Assembly (NCBI RefSeq): GCF_900114485.1
Contig: NZ_FOTF01000023.1
Location: 1 to 48,808, forward strand
Origin: Loktanella salsilacus
Lineage (GTDB): Bacteria; Pseudomonadota; Alphaproteobacteria; Rhodobacterales; Rhodobacteraceae
Length of the DNA: 48,808 nucleotides
Reading direction: 5' to 3'
The notes below the pieces were generated by a model. The model saw only the letters and a list, made by a program, of their open reading frames with translations, did not search any database and was not told where the DNA came from. The position numbers were made by a program, and so were the translations under genes. Below are positions 48,491 through 48,808 of the stretch, piece after piece; the stretch's first letter is position 1; each line of letters starts with the position of its first letter.

Positions 48491-48808
48491 GAGTCTGATT
48501 CAAAACTAACTGCACCTTCTCAATCCCTTGCGAGATGCCGTGTGACGCGTCTGATGTGTGCGATGAGGATCCAAGCCTCTGCGCTTGCGATGGATTTTTC
48601 CCAATCTTTCGATAGGCGGCGACATCGGTTCAGCCAGGCGAAGGTGCGCTCGACGACCCACCGTCGCGGCAGCACTTCAAAGCCCTCCGCGGTGTCAGAG
48701 CGTTTGACGATCTGGACGGTCCATCGGCCGAGGGCCTTTAGCGCGTCCCGCAGTTTGGGCCCTGCATACCCGCCATCCGCAAATACATGTCGCAATGATG
48801 GATAGCGC
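48491..48808 (-). mobile_element. IS5-family insertion sequence, right part (runs off right edge)
   Basis: The element begins with GAGTCTGATTCAAAAC, a plausible terminal inverted repeat, directly at the point where ctrA sequence ends. Next to it CTTA of ctrA could be the target duplication, in line with the short YTAR-type targets of this family. It contains the transposase end. The other terminus and the second copy of the target lie outside the window. Confidence 0.8.
48520..48808 (-). CDS. IS5 family transposase, C-terminal part
   Basis: The frame is open to the window edge. RYPSLRHVFADGGYAGPKL contains the second catalytic Asp (ADGGYAG), and ERTFAWLNRCRRLSKDWE contains the R-x3-E type catalytic Glu region of IS4/IS5 DDE transposases. 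The closest group by pattern is IS427/IS1031. It ends LARD followed by TGA, 29 bases from the ctrA junction. The frame of the transposase is the same as that of the ctrA fragment. Confidence 0.88.
   Translation of the reverse strand, partial: RYPSLRHVFADGGYAGPKLRDALKALGRWTVQIVKRSDTAEGFEVLPRRWVVERTFAWLNRCRRLSKDWEKSIASAEAWILIAHIRRVTRHLARD

Overview
The window reads as chromosome of an alphaproteobacterium of the Rhodobacteraceae (Roseobacter-like) group. Three things point there: the gene order ctrA-ligA-recG, acidic GC-rich proteins of the Rhodobacterales type (Hint_2-domain RTX proteins, a CsbD-like small protein, an Excalibur protein), and intergenic GGGGGG-type elements. The assignment is inference from gene content; there is no rRNA here. 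Most of the window is ordinary housekeeping sequence, bracketed by two insertion-sequence ends.

Layout. 1-340: end of an ISNCY-type element. 352-2489: ktrAB potassium uptake. 2661-4598 (minus): rpsB-tsf with promoter and terminator. 4639-7411: lipoprotein, a HupE/UreJ-type metal permease and a DUF4198 protein whose start codon interlocks with that of hupE. 7475-10685: pseudouridine breakdown (psuK-psuG), a DUF502 protein and a LysE exporter. 10678-11709: patatin. 12089-12199 (minus): a candidate small RNA with its own promoter and terminator. 12275-17536: oligopeptide-type binding protein, tiny lipoprotein, CsbD-like protein, acyl-CoA ligase, DsbA-family oxidoreductase and cupredoxin. 17540-21886 (minus): Excalibur protein, mfd and a membrane protein. 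22025-24288: hemB, a SYLF lipoprotein and a MobA-like nucleotidyltransferase. 24278-31512 (minus): three tandem paralogues of RTX-Hint proteins, one of them decayed. 32197-33199 (minus): tRNA-Leu(CAA) and a YpfJ-type metalloprotease. 33358-42247: yqaA-like, dsbB, arginase, gyrA, two paralogous outer-membrane proteins, trmFO and gluQRS. 42335-43210: hisI and a divergent NifU-like scaffold. 43391-48490 (minus): ctrA-ligA-recG plus a 40-residue membrane peptide, with ctrA cut by an IS5-family insertion that runs off the right edge.

The most interesting thread concerns CtrA. The master regulator gene ctrA is broken between receiver and DNA-binding domain by an IS5-type element. Two perfect CtrA operators (TTAA-N7-TTAAC) remain in intergenic DNA, one before an outer-membrane protein gene and one before the Excalibur gene. 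The second thread is the RTX-Hint cluster. Two large calcium-repeat proteins end in Hint modules of identical length (193 residues). The third copy has lost the catalytic Cys and the C-terminal half but keeps an open frame. No type I secretion genes are visible nearby. The third is the candidate sRNA at 12089-12164.
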